DNA from: Xaviernesmea oryzae
GTDB taxonomy: Bacteria > Pseudomonadota > Alphaproteobacteria > Rhizobiales > Rhizobiaceae
Assembly (NCBI RefSeq): GCF_900177415.1
Contig: NZ_FXAF01000011.1
Span: 868,001-932,000, forward strand
Direction: 5' to 3'
Length of the DNA stretch: 64,000 nucleotides
The notes beneath the pieces are model-generated. The model did no database searches. It was not told where the DNA came from and saw nothing but the letters and a program-made list of their open reading frames with translations. The position numbers and the translations under genes are program-made. Positions 45,983 through 55,211 of this stretch are shown piece by piece. How positions within the stretch are numbered: position 1 is the first letter of the stretch; the number at the start of each line of letters is the position of its first letter.

Positions 45983-47131
45983 ATGAATTGGCGGCTTATG
46001 CTTTGGAGCGGCTTGGGTCTCGCGGCGGTCTTCCTGGTGCTTGGTGCCGGCTGGATTGTCTCGCTGCCGCCTGCAACGGCCGCAGCAGCAGCCCGGCCCG
46101 TCCCGAAGGAGGAGGCGGATGCAACGATCGCGGCGCTGAAACCGCCGAAACGCCAGCGCCCGGTGGTGGCGGTGATCGCCGCCAACGACGGAACGGAAAC
46201 CACCGATTATCTCATGCCCTATGGCATCCTCCGGCGCGCCGATGTCGCCGAGGTCATGGCTCTGGCAACGAACCCGGGGCCGGTGACCCTTTATCCGGCA
46301 CTCAAGGTCGAGCCGCAGGCCACGATCATCGACTTCGATGCGCGTTATCCCGAAGGCGCCGATTATGTGATCGTCCCGGCCATGCACCGCGACGACGATC
46401 CGGCAGCACTTGAATGGATCAGAAGCCAGGTGGCCAAGGGCGCGATCGTCATCGGCGTCTGTGCCGGCGCCAAGGTCGTCGCCGCTGCAGGCCTGCTGGA
46501 CGACCGCCGGGCCACCACCCATTGGTACTATCTCGATCAGCTGCGCGAGCGGCATCCCGCGATCCGTCATGTCGCGGACCGGCGGCTGGTAGTGGACAGG
46601 GGTGTTGCGACGACGACGGGGATCAGCGCCTCGATGCCGATGTCGCTCACGCTTATCGAAGCGATTGCCGGCCGGGAAAAGGCCGAGCAGGTCGCCCGCG
46701 AGCTCGGGCTTGGCGATTGGGATGCGCGGCACGACAGCGGTGCGTTCAAATTCACCCGCCCGTTCGCGCTGACGGCCATTGCCAACACGCTTGCCTTCTG
46801 GAACCGGGAGACGCTCGGCATCGAACTTTCGCCCGGCATGGACGAAGTGTCGCTCGCGCTCGTCGCGGATGCCTGGTCCCGGACCTATCGATCCCGCGCG
46901 GTGACATTTGCCGCGGATGGGGGCGCACGACCCAGCCGCAACGGCATCCGCATCGTTCCGGACGAAGTCACCGCACGGTGGGCGGCCGAGCGGCTGCCCG
47001 AGACAATATTGAACAGCCGGCCTGCAAGGGCGCTGGACGAAACGCTTGCAGCGATCGGCGATCGCTACCGCACACGCACGGCCGACTTCGTCGCCATGCA
47101 GCTCGAATACCCGAGACGCGCTGCCCCCTGA
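45983..47131 (+). CDS. Membrane-anchored DJ-1/PfpI-like protein (GlxA-like, no DNA-binding domain)
   Basis: The 382-residue protein starts at the ATG at 45983. It has a single N-terminal helix, LMLWSGLGLAAVFLVLGAGW, that would anchor it facing the periplasm. The DJ-1/PfpI-type domain follows, with TDYLMPYGILRRADVAEVMA, VPAMHRDDDPAALEWI and the elbow IVIGVCAGAKVVAAAGLLDD plus RRATTHWYY, as in GlxA regulators. The C-terminal 150 residues carry no AraC helices. So a GlxA sensor-like domain is displayed outside the cytoplasm. Enzyme or receptor function is unknown. Confidence 0.82.
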   Translation: MNWRLMLWSGLGLAAVFLVLGAGWIVSLPPATAAAAARPVPKEEADATIAALKPPKRQRPVVAVIAANDGTETTDYLMPYGILRRADVAEVMALATNPGPVTLYPALKVEPQATIIDFDARYPEGADYVIVPAMHRDDDPAALEWIRSQVAKGAIVIGVCAGAKVVAAAGLLDDRRATTHWYYLDQLRERHPAIRHVADRRLVVDRGVATTTGISASMPMSLTLIEAIAGREKAEQVARELGLGDWDARHDSGAFKFTRPFALTAIANTLAFWNRETLGIELSPGMDEVSLALVADAWSRTYRSRAVTFAADGGARPSRNGIRIVPDEVTARWAAERLPETILNSRPARALDETLAAIGDRYRTRTADFVAMQLEYPRRAAP

Positions 47132-47190
47132 ATGGGTCATGCTTTCGGATCAGACCGATCGTCTCGCAGAACGGGAGGAGGAAGCCAATC

Positions 47191-48420
47191 ATGAAAGCGC
47201 TGATCGCGGGGGCCGGTATCGGAGGCCTCACCACCGCTCTTTTCCTGCACGAAGCCGGAATCGAGGTCGAGATATTCGAGCGCGCCGACGAGGTTCGGGA
47301 ACTCGGCGTCGGCATCAACATGCTGCCTCACGCAGTTAAACAGCTGGCGGATATCGGATTGATGGCTGACCTCGACGCCGCGGGCATCCGCACGAGGGAG
47401 CTGATCTACACCAACCGCTTCGGCCAGATCGTGTGGCAGGAGCTGCGCGGCCTGGATGCCGGGCATGACGTACCGCAGATCAGCATCCATCGCGGCAAGC
47501 TGCTGGGAGTGATCTACAGGGCCGTGATCGACCGCCTCGGCCGCGACGCCATAAATCTCGGCTGCCGCGTCGACGGTTTCGGGGAGACCGGCAATACCGT
47601 CTCGGTCCGTTTCGCAAGAGGCGACGGATCGCGTGGCGAAGCCCGCGGCGATCTCCTGATCGGAGCGGACGGGATACGCTCCGCCGTTCGTGCGGCACTC
47701 TACCCCGATGAAGGACCGTCGATCTGGAGCGGCATCATGCTGTGGCGCGGCGCCACGCACTGGCCCAAATGGCGCGACGGCCGCACGATGGCGATCGCCG
47801 GAGGCAATTTTGCAAAATTCGTCTACTACCCGATCGAGGCGGATCCGGGGGAACCGGGAATGCGCCTGACGAACTGGGCGGTGATGGCGAAAGTCGGCGA
47901 AGCCGGCGCGCCGCCCCTGCGGCGGGAGGATTGGAGCCGGTCGGGCGTCATGGAGGAGGTCCTGCCTTTCGTCCGCGACCGCTTCCATCTCGACTTCGTC
48001 GATCCCGCAGCCATCATCCGCGCCACGGAGACCTTCTATGAATATCCGAATTGCGATCGCGAGCCGCTGCCGCGCTGGTCGTTCGGACGCGTAACGCTGC
48101 TCGGCGACGCCGCCCATCCCATGTATCCCGTAGGTTCCAACGGCGCGAGCCAGGCCATTCTCGACGCCCAATCCCTGGCGACGCACCTGCGATCGGGGGA
48201 CGGGATCGAGGCCGCCCTCTCCCGCTACGACGCCGAGCGCCGGCCGGCGACCTCCGCCATCGTCCTGGCCAATCGCAAGGGCGGTCCCGAAGGCGTCATC
48301 GACATGATCGAAGCCCGCGCACCGGATGGTTTCGACGATATCGACAAAGTCGCGTCATACGAGGAACGCGAGAGCGTGGTGCGCGGCTACGCCTCGCTGG
48401 CAGGATTTGCGCGCCCCTGA
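47191..48420 (+). CDS. FAD-dependent monooxygenase (PhzS/salicylate hydroxylase-like)
   Basis: The 409-residue flavoprotein starts at the ATG at 47191 after GGGAGGAGG. It has the FAD-binding GAGIGGLTTALFLHEAGIEV at about 6-25, the DG motif LLIGADGIRSAVRAAL, and the second flavin motif VTLLGDAAHPMYPVGSNGAS. These belong to class A flavoprotein hydroxylases of the PhzS type, which oxidise aromatic compounds with NAD(P)H. No ring-cleavage genes lie nearby, so the substrate is open. It follows the DJ-1-like gene on the same strand with a 59-base gap. Confidence 0.88.
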   Translation: MKALIAGAGIGGLTTALFLHEAGIEVEIFERADEVRELGVGINMLPHAVKQLADIGLMADLDAAGIRTRELIYTNRFGQIVWQELRGLDAGHDVPQISIHRGKLLGVIYRAVIDRLGRDAINLGCRVDGFGETGNTVSVRFARGDGSRGEARGDLLIGADGIRSAVRAALYPDEGPSIWSGIMLWRGATHWPKWRDGRTMAIAGGNFAKFVYYPIEADPGEPGMRLTNWAVMAKVGEAGAPPLRREDWSRSGVMEEVLPFVRDRFHLDFVDPAAIIRATETFYEYPNCDREPLPRWSFGRVTLLGDAAHPMYPVGSNGASQAILDAQSLATHLRSGDGIEAALSRYDAERRPATSAIVLANRKGGPEGVIDMIEARAPDGFDDIDKVASYEERESVVRGYASLAGFARP

Positions 48421-48557
48421 CGACGGCGGGACCGCCACTCGCCCGCGTCATCACGGCAATCGAGTGGCTTCGCAGCCATGCACGAATACATTTTGCATGG
48501 CGCGCTCCTACACCCGTTGCTATTTTATAGGCATGCGTTCTTTGGGAGGACTGAGCG

Positions 48558-48785
48558 ATGAGTTGGAAGTCGAAGGTGCCGGGATGCTTGGGTCATGCAG
48601 ATGCTTCCTTCCGCATCCAACACGAAGAAGACGCGAGGGACCTGATTCTCGAAGCGAAAATCGCCGGAGCAAGCTTCGAGGAACTGGAAAGAGAAATGAT
48701 CTGGCACCTCTATCGCGATGGCGCCACGCGCGAACAGATGGACGAGCAGATCGATCGGGCCCGGGCGCTCTGGTCACCGTCGTAG
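48558..48785 (+). CDS. Small acidic hypothetical protein
   Basis: The 75-residue ORF has a strong ribosome site (GGGAGGACTG) before its ATG. It encodes a helical, charged product: HEEDARDLILEAKIAGASFE, ELEREMIWHLYRDGATREQM, then DEQIDRARALW. No membrane segment or known family is recognised. Codon use looks like that of its neighbours, which supports a real gene. It stands alone between the FAD enzyme and an AT-rich region. Confidence 0.55.
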   Translation: MSWKSKVPGCLGHADASFRIQHEEDARDLILEAKIAGASFEELEREMIWHLYRDGATREQMDEQIDRARALWSPS

Positions 48786-49009
48786 GACAGCGGCAGACGC
48801 GCGCTGGAATCATGTCCATCACCGGATGCACGGCACAAAGGAAGGTCGAGACCTAATGCGCCGTGTCAACAAAAGCGGCTCGCACAGGCAACAATCACCA
48901 AGCTCAAGCACGCAGGATCAGAACGAACAAAAACAGAAATTGGCTAACTCATTTTCGGCGCCAACCAAAAACGTCTATAATACATTGAAAATAATATAAA
49001 AAAGAAAAA
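48786..49009. other. AT-rich noncoding stretch between the small ORF and the tRNA 3' end
   Basis: The last 80 bases are strikingly AT-rich for this genome. On the minus strand they give a T-rich run directly after the tRNA CCA (TTTTTCTTTTTTT), which should end tRNA transcription. A 47-codon ORF at 48856-48999 crosses the AT-rich part but shows no family and no convincing ribosome site. Confidence 0.5.
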
Positions 49010-49085
49010 TGGTGGGCCCGGAGGGACTCGAACCCCCAACCAAGCGGTTATGAGCCGCCGGCTCTAACCATTGAGCTACAGGCCC
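49010..49085 (-). tRNA. tRNA-Ile2 with CAU anticodon (lysidine type)
   Basis: The minus strand folds into a full 76-base tRNA with an encoded CCA end. The acceptor stem pairs GGGCCTG with CGGGCCC (one G-U). The D arm is AGCTCAATGGTTAGAGC, and the anticodon loop CTCATAA carries CAU. The T arm contains GGTTCGAGTCC. The D arm and the GGCTCATAACCGCTTGGT block match tRNA-Ile2, in which TilS changes the anticodon C to lysidine so that it reads AUA, rather than initiator or elongator tRNA-Met. Automatic tools often label it Met. Confidence 0.9.
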
Positions 49086-49137
49086 GCCGATCAGGCGACG
49101 GGAAAGGCGCAATGGCTCGCCTCCCCTTGGAGGTCCG

Positions 49138-49165
49138 CTCTAACCTAAATCCCCGCAAGCCACAA
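49138..49165 (-). promoter_or_regulatory. Possible housekeeping promoter for tRNA-Ile2
   Basis: On the minus strand TTGTGG (49165-49160) and TTAGAG (49143-49138) are spaced by 16 bases, about 50 bases before the tRNA 5' end. Weak match. Confidence 0.3.
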
Positions 49166-49325
49166 GCCGTTGCCGCAATAGCTTCACAATCAACCGGCAG
49201 GTAAACTTGCCGATGCGCGGATGCCGGGAAGTGATTCCCGTCGGCATCGCGCGGGAAGCAAACACACCGCGGCGGAATTGCGTATCGGCATTTCCTGCCG
49301 CCCAGACCGATTGGGGAGAACATCC

Positions 49326-50075
49326 ATGCGCCTTGCGCTTTCGTCGTCACGTCTCGTCCTGGCAACGCTCTTCGCGGGCGTGCTCGCCGCCGCAGCAGCA
49401 AGCCAGGTGTCGGCACAGGAGCCCCGCTCCCGCGAGCCCGTCATCAGCGTTTCCGGCGAAGGCGAAGCCTCGCTCGCACCCGATATGGCGATCCTGACAT
49501 TCTCGGTCGTGCGCAACGGGAAGACGGCCGAAGCCGCTCTTTCGGCCAACAGCGCGGCCATGAAGGAAGTGCTCGCGGCACTCAAGACCGACGGCATCGC
49601 CGACCGCGACATCCAGACGAGCAACTTCTCGATCTATCCGCAATATCGCCATTCCGAGCCGAAGAACGGCATCATCGATCCGCCGGAGATCATCGGCTAC
49701 GAGGTCGCCAACACGCTGACGTTGAGAGTGCGCGATCTTCAGGCCCTCGGCGGCCTCATCGACCGCTCGGTCAAGCTCGGCGTCAACCAGGGCGGCCAGA
49801 TCGATTTCACCAACGACGATCCGGATAAGGCGGTCACCGAAGCGCGCAAGGCCGCGGTCGCGGAAGCGCTCGCCAAGGCCAAGACGCTGACGGAGGCGGC
49901 AGGCGTGAAGCTCGGACGGATCATCGAGATCAGCGAGAATGCGATCCGCCCGATGCCGCAGCCGATGATGCGCATGGCGGCGGCAAAGGATATGGCGGCC
50001 GAGGCCGTTCCGATCGCAAGCGGCGAGAACACCTACAGGGTGACCGTCAACATGACCTTTGCCCTCGAACAATAA
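49326..50075 (+). CDS. SIMPL (DUF541) domain secreted protein
   Basis: The 249-residue protein has a signal peptide (ATLFAGVLAAAAASQVSAQE) and the SIMPL/DUF541 domain. VISVSGEGEASLAPDMAILT opens it, then SIYPQYRH, IIGYEVANTLTLRVRDL, ARKAAVAEALAKAKTLTEAA and YRVTVNMTFALEQ. Members are periplasmic or outer-membrane-associated and some protect against oxidative stress, though the mechanism is not known. A GGGGAGAA site precedes the ATG at 49326. A strong hairpin terminator follows at 50106. Confidence 0.92.
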   Translation: MRLALSSSRLVLATLFAGVLAAAAASQVSAQEPRSREPVISVSGEGEASLAPDMAILTFSVVRNGKTAEAALSANSAAMKEVLAALKTDGIADRDIQTSNFSIYPQYRHSEPKNGIIDPPEIIGYEVANTLTLRVRDLQALGGLIDRSVKLGVNQGGQIDFTNDDPDKAVTEARKAAVAEALAKAKTLTEAAGVKLGRIIEISENAIRPMPQPMMRMAAAKDMAAEAVPIASGENTYRVTVNMTFALEQ

Positions 50076-50105
50076 CGGGGGCGGAAAACAGGAACGGAAA
50101 ACGCA

Positions 50106-50139
50106 CGCCCCCGCCGGTCGATGGCGACCGGCGGGGGCG
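50106..50139. terminator. Bidirectional rho-independent terminator
   Basis: A perfect 15-bp stem (CGCCCCCGCCGGTCG paired with its complement) closes on the loop ATGG. It is followed on the plus strand by CTTTCCT and on the minus strand by a GTGCGTTTTCC run. It serves the SIMPL gene and the convergent small secreted-protein gene. Confidence 0.8.
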
Positions 50140-50181
50140 CTTTCCTCCGTCAACGGGCGATGGAGACGGAAGGATCGGTCG

Positions 50182-50529
50182 TCAGCGGCGGATCAGCGGG
50201 CAGCCGCGCACGTTGGCGAAAACAACCCGATCGGGGCCCCGGCGGCCGAAACCGACGACCGTGACGGTGCGCCGGGAAACGTCGACGACGCGGGTGCGGC
50301 GAAGCCCCATGCGGTCGGCCTTCCGCTCGGCCAGCCACGGAGCGCAGCCCGGACGGCGGTCGGGGCGGCGGTCCGGACGCCAATGGCGGTCGCGATCGCG
50401 GTCATGATCGCGATACTGGACCTGGATGCCGATTTCCGGGCTGGCAGCCGCCGCGGTCGGGGCCGTGGCGGAAAGGCCGGCGAGCGCGACGAGAGCGGCG
50501 ACACCGGCTTTGACGATCAGGCTGGTCAT
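50182..50529 (-). CDS. Small secreted basic protein of unknown function
   Basis: The 115-residue protein has a signal peptide (KAGVAALVALAGLSATAPTA with AxA near AAAAS). A low-complexity stretch rich in Arg, Asp and His (DHDRDRDRHWRPDRRPDRRP) follows, then a C-terminal part with two cysteines (PGCAP and RGCPL) and VDVSRRTVTVVGFGRRG. It looks like a small periplasmic protein family seen in Rhizobiales without known function. Upstream, 50590-50665 holds repeated GTTCAG blocks that may be regulatory. Confidence 0.65.
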   Translation of the reverse strand: MTSLIVKAGVAALVALAGLSATAPTAAAASPEIGIQVQYRDHDRDRDRHWRPDRRPDRRPGCAPWLAERKADRMGLRRTRVVDVSRRTVTVVGFGRRGPDRVVFANVRGCPLIRR

Positions 50530-50672
50530 GAGGGCGTTTCTCCGTAATCCGGGTCAGGGATGCCTGGCCCTTGGTGTTGGTTCTCTCGCCTTTCCGAGCG
50601 ATTGATCCGACCCTAGACCGTCGCATCTGAACGCGATCCCAACCTCCCGTTCAGCCTGCGTTCATGTTCTGA

Positions 50673-51095
50673 TCATGGAGAAAGATGCAGGACGACCTCG
50701 CGGACATGCGGACGGTCGCGATGCTCGAAGAGATAGATGCCTTGCCAGGTGCCGAGCATCAGCCGGCCGCCGGTCACCGGAATTCCGAGCGAAGCGGCGG
50801 TGAGCGCCGCCTTGATATGCGCCGGCATGTCGTCCGGCCCTTCGGTCGTGTGCGTCACCCAGCTCATTTCGGAATGGTCCGCCGGCGGCACGAGGCGCGA
50901 GAAAAAGGTCTTCAGGTCGCGGCGCACGTCCGGATCGGCATTCTCCTGAATGATCAGCGAACAGGACGTATGGCGCACGAAAACCGTCAGCAATCCCTCG
51001 CCGGCTTGCTGGCGGCGCACGAAATCCTGCGCCGCCTCTGTGAATTCATAGAGCCCCTGGCCGCGGGTGGAGATCGAGATCACGGTCTGGGGCAT
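50673..51095 (-). CDS. YjbQ/UPF0047 family protein
   Basis: The 140-residue protein has the full YjbQ pattern: LTVFVRHTSCSLIIQENADP, VRRDLKTFF, then THTTEGPDDMPAHIKAALTA and LGTWQGIYLFEHRD. The conserved histidines of the metal site (VRHTSC, TEGPDDMPAHIK, FEHRD) are present. E. coli YjbQ has weak thiamine-phosphate synthase activity in vitro; the physiological role is uncertain. AAGGA lies before the ATG at 51095. Confidence 0.92.
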   Translation of the reverse strand: MPQTVISISTRGQGLYEFTEAAQDFVRRQQAGEGLLTVFVRHTSCSLIIQENADPDVRRDLKTFFSRLVPPADHSEMSWVTHTTEGPDDMPAHIKAALTAASLGIPVTGGRLMLGTWQGIYLFEHRDRPHVREVVLHLSP

Positions 51096-51152
51096 CGGAA
51101 TTCCTTTCGATGGATATGCCGGCAGGAGACGGCATATCTATCATCGTCCGGG

Positions 51153-51506
51153 TTACATTGTCAGGAAGCTCCGGAAGCCTCCGAAGATCATCCGCTTGCC
51201 GTCGAAAACCTCCCGCCATTCGTCGCCGGCGAAACGGGGATCCTTCATCACCTTGGCGTTGATCTCGTCGCGCCGTTCACGGCTCTCGTAGGTGATCCAC
51301 GCAAAGATGACGGTTTCATCCTCCTTCGCCTGCACGGCGCGCGGAAACGAGGTGAGTTCGCCATAGGGCACGTCGTCGCCGATGCATTCCACATAGGAAA
51401 GCGCGCCGTATCCCATCCACACCTCGCCGCCAAGGCGGGCCATTTCCTTGTAATGTTCCAGATTGGCCGTCGGCACGGCAAGAATAAATCCATCCACATA
51501 GGGCAT
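51153..51506 (-). CDS. DUF1428 protein
   Basis: Beginning at the ATG at 51506 behind GGAGGACCGGAA, the product is 117 residues of the DUF1428 dimeric alpha-beta barrel family: MPYVDGFILAVPTANLEHYK, then EDETVIFAWITYESRERRDE and DGKRMIFGGFRSFL. The function of the family is unknown. A perfect 9-bp inverted repeat (51113-51138) lies between its stop and the YjbQ start. Confidence 0.9.
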   Translation of the reverse strand: MPYVDGFILAVPTANLEHYKEMARLGGEVWMGYGALSYVECIGDDVPYGELTSFPRAVQAKEDETVIFAWITYESRERRDEINAKVMKDPRFAGDEWREVFDGKRMIFGGFRSFLTM

Positions 51507-51664
51507 TTCCGGTCCTCCTTGATGTTGCAACATATCAAGGACGTGGGAGCCGGACTGCAGCCGACAAGGGTGGCGAATTTTCTTCAGCCTTCCGGAGAGC
51601 CGTCAGGACCCGCGAAGCGGCGAGATGCGGAAAACCCGGATGACCGGGCAAGCTTTTGCGAGCC

Positions 51665-52042
51665 TCAGGCGAATTCCTCGATGGAATCGACGCGATCCGG
51701 ATAGAAGGCGACGTGCTCCTTGATGCCGGCCACCGCGTCATAGGGATGTTCGTAGGACCAGACCGCATTCTTCGAACGCTCGCCGCCCGCGGGCATGCTG
51801 AAATAGGAAGCCTCGCCCTTGTAAGGGCAATAGGTTTCGTGAGCGGTCCGCTCGAGAAGCGACATGTCGACATCCTTGCGGGGAATGTAATGCACCGGCG
51901 GATAGGAGGCTTCGCGCAGCGTCAGCGTATCGGCGCTGTCGGCGACCACCTTGCCGCCGAGCTTCACCACCACCCGCGCCGGATTGCGTTCGACGGTAAT
52001 CGGATGATCAGGACCTGGAATCTTCTGCACTCTGGCGTTCAT
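51665..52042 (-). CDS. DUF427 protein
   Basis: The 125-residue protein is a single DUF427 domain: IPGPDHPITVERNPARVVVK, then SYPPVHYIPRKDVDMSLLER, and TYCPYKGEASYFSM with VWSYEHPYDAVAGIKEHVAF. These small mostly-beta proteins are widespread in Rhizobiales and have no assigned reaction. AAAGGACACG precedes the ATG. It reads toward the DUF1428 gene with a 158-base gap, so joint transcription is uncertain. Confidence 0.9.
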   Translation of the reverse strand: MNARVQKIPGPDHPITVERNPARVVVKLGGKVVADSADTLTLREASYPPVHYIPRKDVDMSLLERTAHETYCPYKGEASYFSMPAGGERSKNAVWSYEHPYDAVAGIKEHVAFYPDRVDSIEEFA

Positions 52043-52171
52043 GACGTGTCCTTTCGTTTCGGCTCATGACGCAGATGTAGGACATGAGGGAAAGCGACCA
52101 AGCGGCCGGAATGGAATGCTGCGGTCGCCGGCGGGAAACAATATCGGACACCATGGACGCTCGACGCCTGC

Positions 52172-53212
<1,041 letters not shown>

Positions 53213-53281
53213 GACGGCATTCCTTGTAGAGATGGCCGCAGCATAGTCGGCTCTGCTGCTCGATCAACTGGATGTTCGTCC

Positions 53282-55141
53282 CTATGGCTGATGCGCCCTG
53301 ATCACCTGAAGGAAAGCATCGCCGTAACGTTCCAGCTTGGACTGACCGACACCGGAAATGCCGAGCAATGCCTCGCGGCTCCTCGGACGTTCGGTCGCGA
53401 ACGCGACGAGCGTCGTATCCGGAAAGACGACATAGGGCGGCACCGACAGTTCCTTGGCGATCGCCGTCCGGGCGGCCCGGAGCGCTTCGAAAAGCTCCAT
53501 ATCGGAGCCCTGCAATGCGGACTTGGCGCTCGCGGAGCTCGGCGAGGCGCTTCTCGACGCCTTTCCTGTCGTCGGGCGGTCCTTCCGGAAGCGAACCTCG
53601 CGCTCGCGCTTGAAGACGGCGCGGGCCTCCGGCTCCAGTCTCAGCGCACCGAAGGCGTCGTGGTCGACGCTGACGAAGCCCGCGGCAAGAAGCTGGCGGT
53701 AGACCGATTGCCAGGTCTTCGACGGGATATCCTTGCCGGCACCGAAAACCGGCATGTTCACATGGCCGAAGCGGGTGGTCTTCTCGTTGACGGTTCCGAT
53801 CAGCACGTCGATCAGATGACCGGTGCCGAAGCGCTCTCCGGTCCGGTAGACCGCCGCCAGCGCCTTGATCGCGGCTTCCGTGCCGTCCCAGGTCTCGACC
53901 GGCTTGAGGCATGTGTCGCAATTGCCGCATCCGCCTTGATGCGTCTCGCCGAAATGCGCCAGGATCGCCTGCCGGCGGCAGCCCGGCGTCTCGCATATCG
54001 CAAGAAGCGCATTGAGCTTGGCGCGCTCGACGCGCTTCACATCGTCCGCCGACCCGGCTTCGTCGATCATCCTGCGCCGCTGGATGACATCCGCCATGCC
54101 GTACGCCATCCAGACCTCGGACGGCAGGCCGTCGCGACCGGCACGGCCGGTTTCCTGGTAGTAGGCCTCGACCGAACCCGGCAGATCGAGATGCGCGACA
54201 TACCGCACGTTCGGCTTGTCGATCCCCATGCCGAAGGCAACGGTGGCGACAAGGCAGAGATCCTCCTCTTTCAGGAATGCATCCTGGTTGGCGTCGCGGA
54301 CGTGCCGCTCCATGCCGGCATGATAGGCAAGCGCGCGAATGCCCTGCCCGTTCAGCCATTCGGCCGTGTCCTCGACCTTGGCGCGCGAGAGGCAGTAGAC
54401 GATGCCGCTCGAGCCCTTGTGGCGCGACAGGAAGCGCAGGAGCTGCTGGCGCGGCTGGTCGCGTTCGACGATCTCATAGGCAATGTTCGGACGATCGAAC
54501 GATGTCGTGAAGACTTCCGCCGAACGGAGCGCGAGCCTGTCGATGATGTCGTCGCGGGTATGCGGATCGGCGGTCGCCGTCAGCGCGATGCGCGGCACGC
54601 CTGGATACTGCTCGGCGAGCTGACCGAGCTCGCGATATTCCGGCCTAAAATCATGTCCCCACTGGGAGACACAATGCGCCTCGTCGATCGCAAACAGGGC
54701 GATCCTCGCATTGCCGATCATCTCCCGGAAACCGGGCGTGACGACACGCTCGGGCGTCACATAGAGAAGCTTCAGATCGCCGCCGGCGATCGCCTGGCGG
54801 ACATGGACGAACTCTTCGCGCGTCAGCGAGGAATTGAGTGCGGCGGCACGAATGCCGAGCTGCTTCAGTGCCTCCACCTGATCGCGCATCAGCGCGATCA
54901 GCGGTGAAATCACGATGCCGACGCCGTCCCGGCAGAGCGCGGGAATCTGAAAGCACAGCGACTTGCCGGCTCCCGTCGGAAACAGCACGACCGCATCGCC
55001 GCCCGACACGACCCGATCGACGACGGCCGCCTGTTTGCCGCGAAAAGCGGAATAACCATAGATCTGGCTGAGGATGGCGAGCGGGTTCCTCGCATCTTCG
55101 CGGTCGAACAGGAGATCGGTCGTATTCTCGGTCAGCGGCAT
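53282..55141 (-). CDS. recQ: ATP-dependent DNA helicase RecQ
   Basis: The 619-residue helicase has motif I LFPTGAGKSLCFQIPAL, the DEAH box FAIDEAHCVSQWGHDFRPEY, motif VI QETGRAGRDGLPSE and the zinc site CETPGCRR to GGCGNCDTC. The RQC domain with FGTGHLIDVLIGTVNEKTTR follows, and a C-terminal HRDC domain ends at LERYGDAFLQVI. It unwinds DNA 3' to 5' in recombination repair. Length and domain order are normal. Confidence 0.97.
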   Translation of the reverse strand: MPLTENTTDLLFDREDARNPLAILSQIYGYSAFRGKQAAVVDRVVSGGDAVVLFPTGAGKSLCFQIPALCRDGVGIVISPLIALMRDQVEALKQLGIRAAALNSSLTREEFVHVRQAIAGGDLKLLYVTPERVVTPGFREMIGNARIALFAIDEAHCVSQWGHDFRPEYRELGQLAEQYPGVPRIALTATADPHTRDDIIDRLALRSAEVFTTSFDRPNIAYEIVERDQPRQQLLRFLSRHKGSSGIVYCLSRAKVEDTAEWLNGQGIRALAYHAGMERHVRDANQDAFLKEEDLCLVATVAFGMGIDKPNVRYVAHLDLPGSVEAYYQETGRAGRDGLPSEVWMAYGMADVIQRRRMIDEAGSADDVKRVERAKLNALLAICETPGCRRQAILAHFGETHQGGCGNCDTCLKPVETWDGTEAAIKALAAVYRTGERFGTGHLIDVLIGTVNEKTTRFGHVNMPVFGAGKDIPSKTWQSVYRQLLAAGFVSVDHDAFGALRLEPEARAVFKREREVRFRKDRPTTGKASRSASPSSASAKSALQGSDMELFEALRAARTAIAKELSVPPYVVFPDTTLVAFATERPRSREALLGISGVGQSKLERYGDAFLQVIRAHQP

Positions 55142-55211
55142 GGAATCGCTTTTACATGAAAGCCGGCACTATGGCATGGGCGGAGCGCCGGCGGCGAGTG
55201 TCGTCCGCCGA

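Noticed and set aside
48856..48999. 47-codon ORF in the AT-rich gap before the tRNA
   Set aside because: No ribosome site of note, Gln/Ser/Lys-rich composition unlike neighbours and no family; better read as noncoding.
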